A stretch of DNA of 6,046 nucleotides from assembly GCA_003518755.1 (NCBI GenBank), contig DOYA01000039.1, positions 3,260 through 9,305 on the forward strand, written 5' to 3'. Below are positions 5,946 to 6,046 of the stretch, in pieces. The notes under the pieces were generated by a model. The model saw nothing but the letters and a program-made list of their open reading frames with translations. It did no database searches and was not told where the DNA came from. Source of the DNA: Clostridiales bacterium (GTDB taxonomy: Bacteria > Bacillota > Clostridia > TANB77 > CAG-508). The translations under genes and the position numbers were made by a program. Every line of letters starts with the position of its first letter. Position 1 is the first letter of the stretch.

Positions 5946-6046
5946 TTGAAATTAAAAGAAGTAAAACATGAAAAATCTGTAAGAAAAGACTTTTCAAAAG
6001 TTGGCGACTTTATTGAAATGCCAAACCTAATCAAGGTTCAAAGAGA
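5946..6046 (+). CDS. rpoB: RNA polymerase beta subunit, N-terminal fragment (3'-truncated by window)
   Basis: RpoB is the beta subunit of RNA polymerase and forms much of the catalytic cleft. About 33 codons are visible, beginning MKLKEVKHEKSVRKDF. The stretch RKDFSKVGDFIEMPNLIKVQ corresponds to the conserved N-terminal R-x-x-[FY]-x-x-[IV]-x-x-x-[IL]-x-[ML]-P-N-L-I-x-[IV]-Q pattern of bacterial RpoB, which is why the call is confident despite the short length. The start is a TTG chosen from ribosome binding site position. Upstream there is a long structured leader and its own strong promoter. The usual rplJ-rplL genes do not precede it; instead an unidentified two-gene cassette and the sepF-divIVA cluster do. 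The remainder of the gene, probably followed by rpoC, lies beyond the window. Confidence 0.9.
   Translation, partial: MKLKEVKHEKSVRKDFSKVGDFIEMPNLIKVQR

Noticed and set aside
1..6046. CRISPR array, tRNA, rRNA or transposase
   Set aside because: No spaced direct repeats, no tRNA cloverleaf or rRNA sequence and no transposase reading frame were found on either strand.

Overview
The window looks like chromosome from a very AT-rich, low-GC Bacillota, most likely an uncultured Clostridia-type bacterium. The reasons are strong AGGAGG-type ribosome binding sites, perfect TTGACA -35 boxes, Lys/Ile/Asn/Glu-rich proteins, and a divisome cluster (HlyD-like adaptor, sepF, divIVA) in the order common in Clostridia. 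All six genes lie on the + strand.

Left third (1-2150), core cell division. The window opens inside a gene for an HlyD/membrane-fusion-type protein, of which only the C-terminal part is present. A 230-bp gap follows. It holds a compact, unusually GC-rich imperfect palindrome (about 964-1019) and a promoter with a perfect -35 box. That promoter leads into sepF and divIVA, which encode the FtsZ membrane anchor and the curvature-sensing coiled-coil protein. A strong intrinsic terminator that overlaps the divIVA stop codon closes this unit.

Middle (2185-5533), a two-gene accessory cassette. The first gene encodes a 990-residue protein that I cannot assign to a family. It has an N-terminal antiparallel coiled coil containing a perfect 39-bp in-frame tandem duplication, a central Arg/Lys tract and a C-terminal half with an HEPN-like R-x6-H motif. 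It is followed after 28 bp by a 115-residue all-helical protein of unknown function. The pair sits between two intrinsic terminators and two sets of housekeeping genes. It is the best candidate in the window for an undescribed system, but its function is not readable from sequence alone.

Right end (5534-6046), rpoB and its leader. A terminator closes the cassette, and its loop and 3' arm carry a consensus sigma-A promoter (TTGACA-N17-TAGAAT), so termination and re-initiation share the same bases. The predicted transcript has a roughly 340-nt untranslated leader. Within it, 5733-5874 folds by eye into a closed multi-branched RNA: a 14-bp closing stem, a second short stem, a long 18-bp hairpin and a small side hairpin. 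The leader ends at a good ribosome binding site and a TTG-initiated rpoB, of which about 33 codons are visible. The usual upstream neighbours rplJ and rplL are not next to rpoB here.

Family names rest on motif recognition by eye. No database search or folding program was run.
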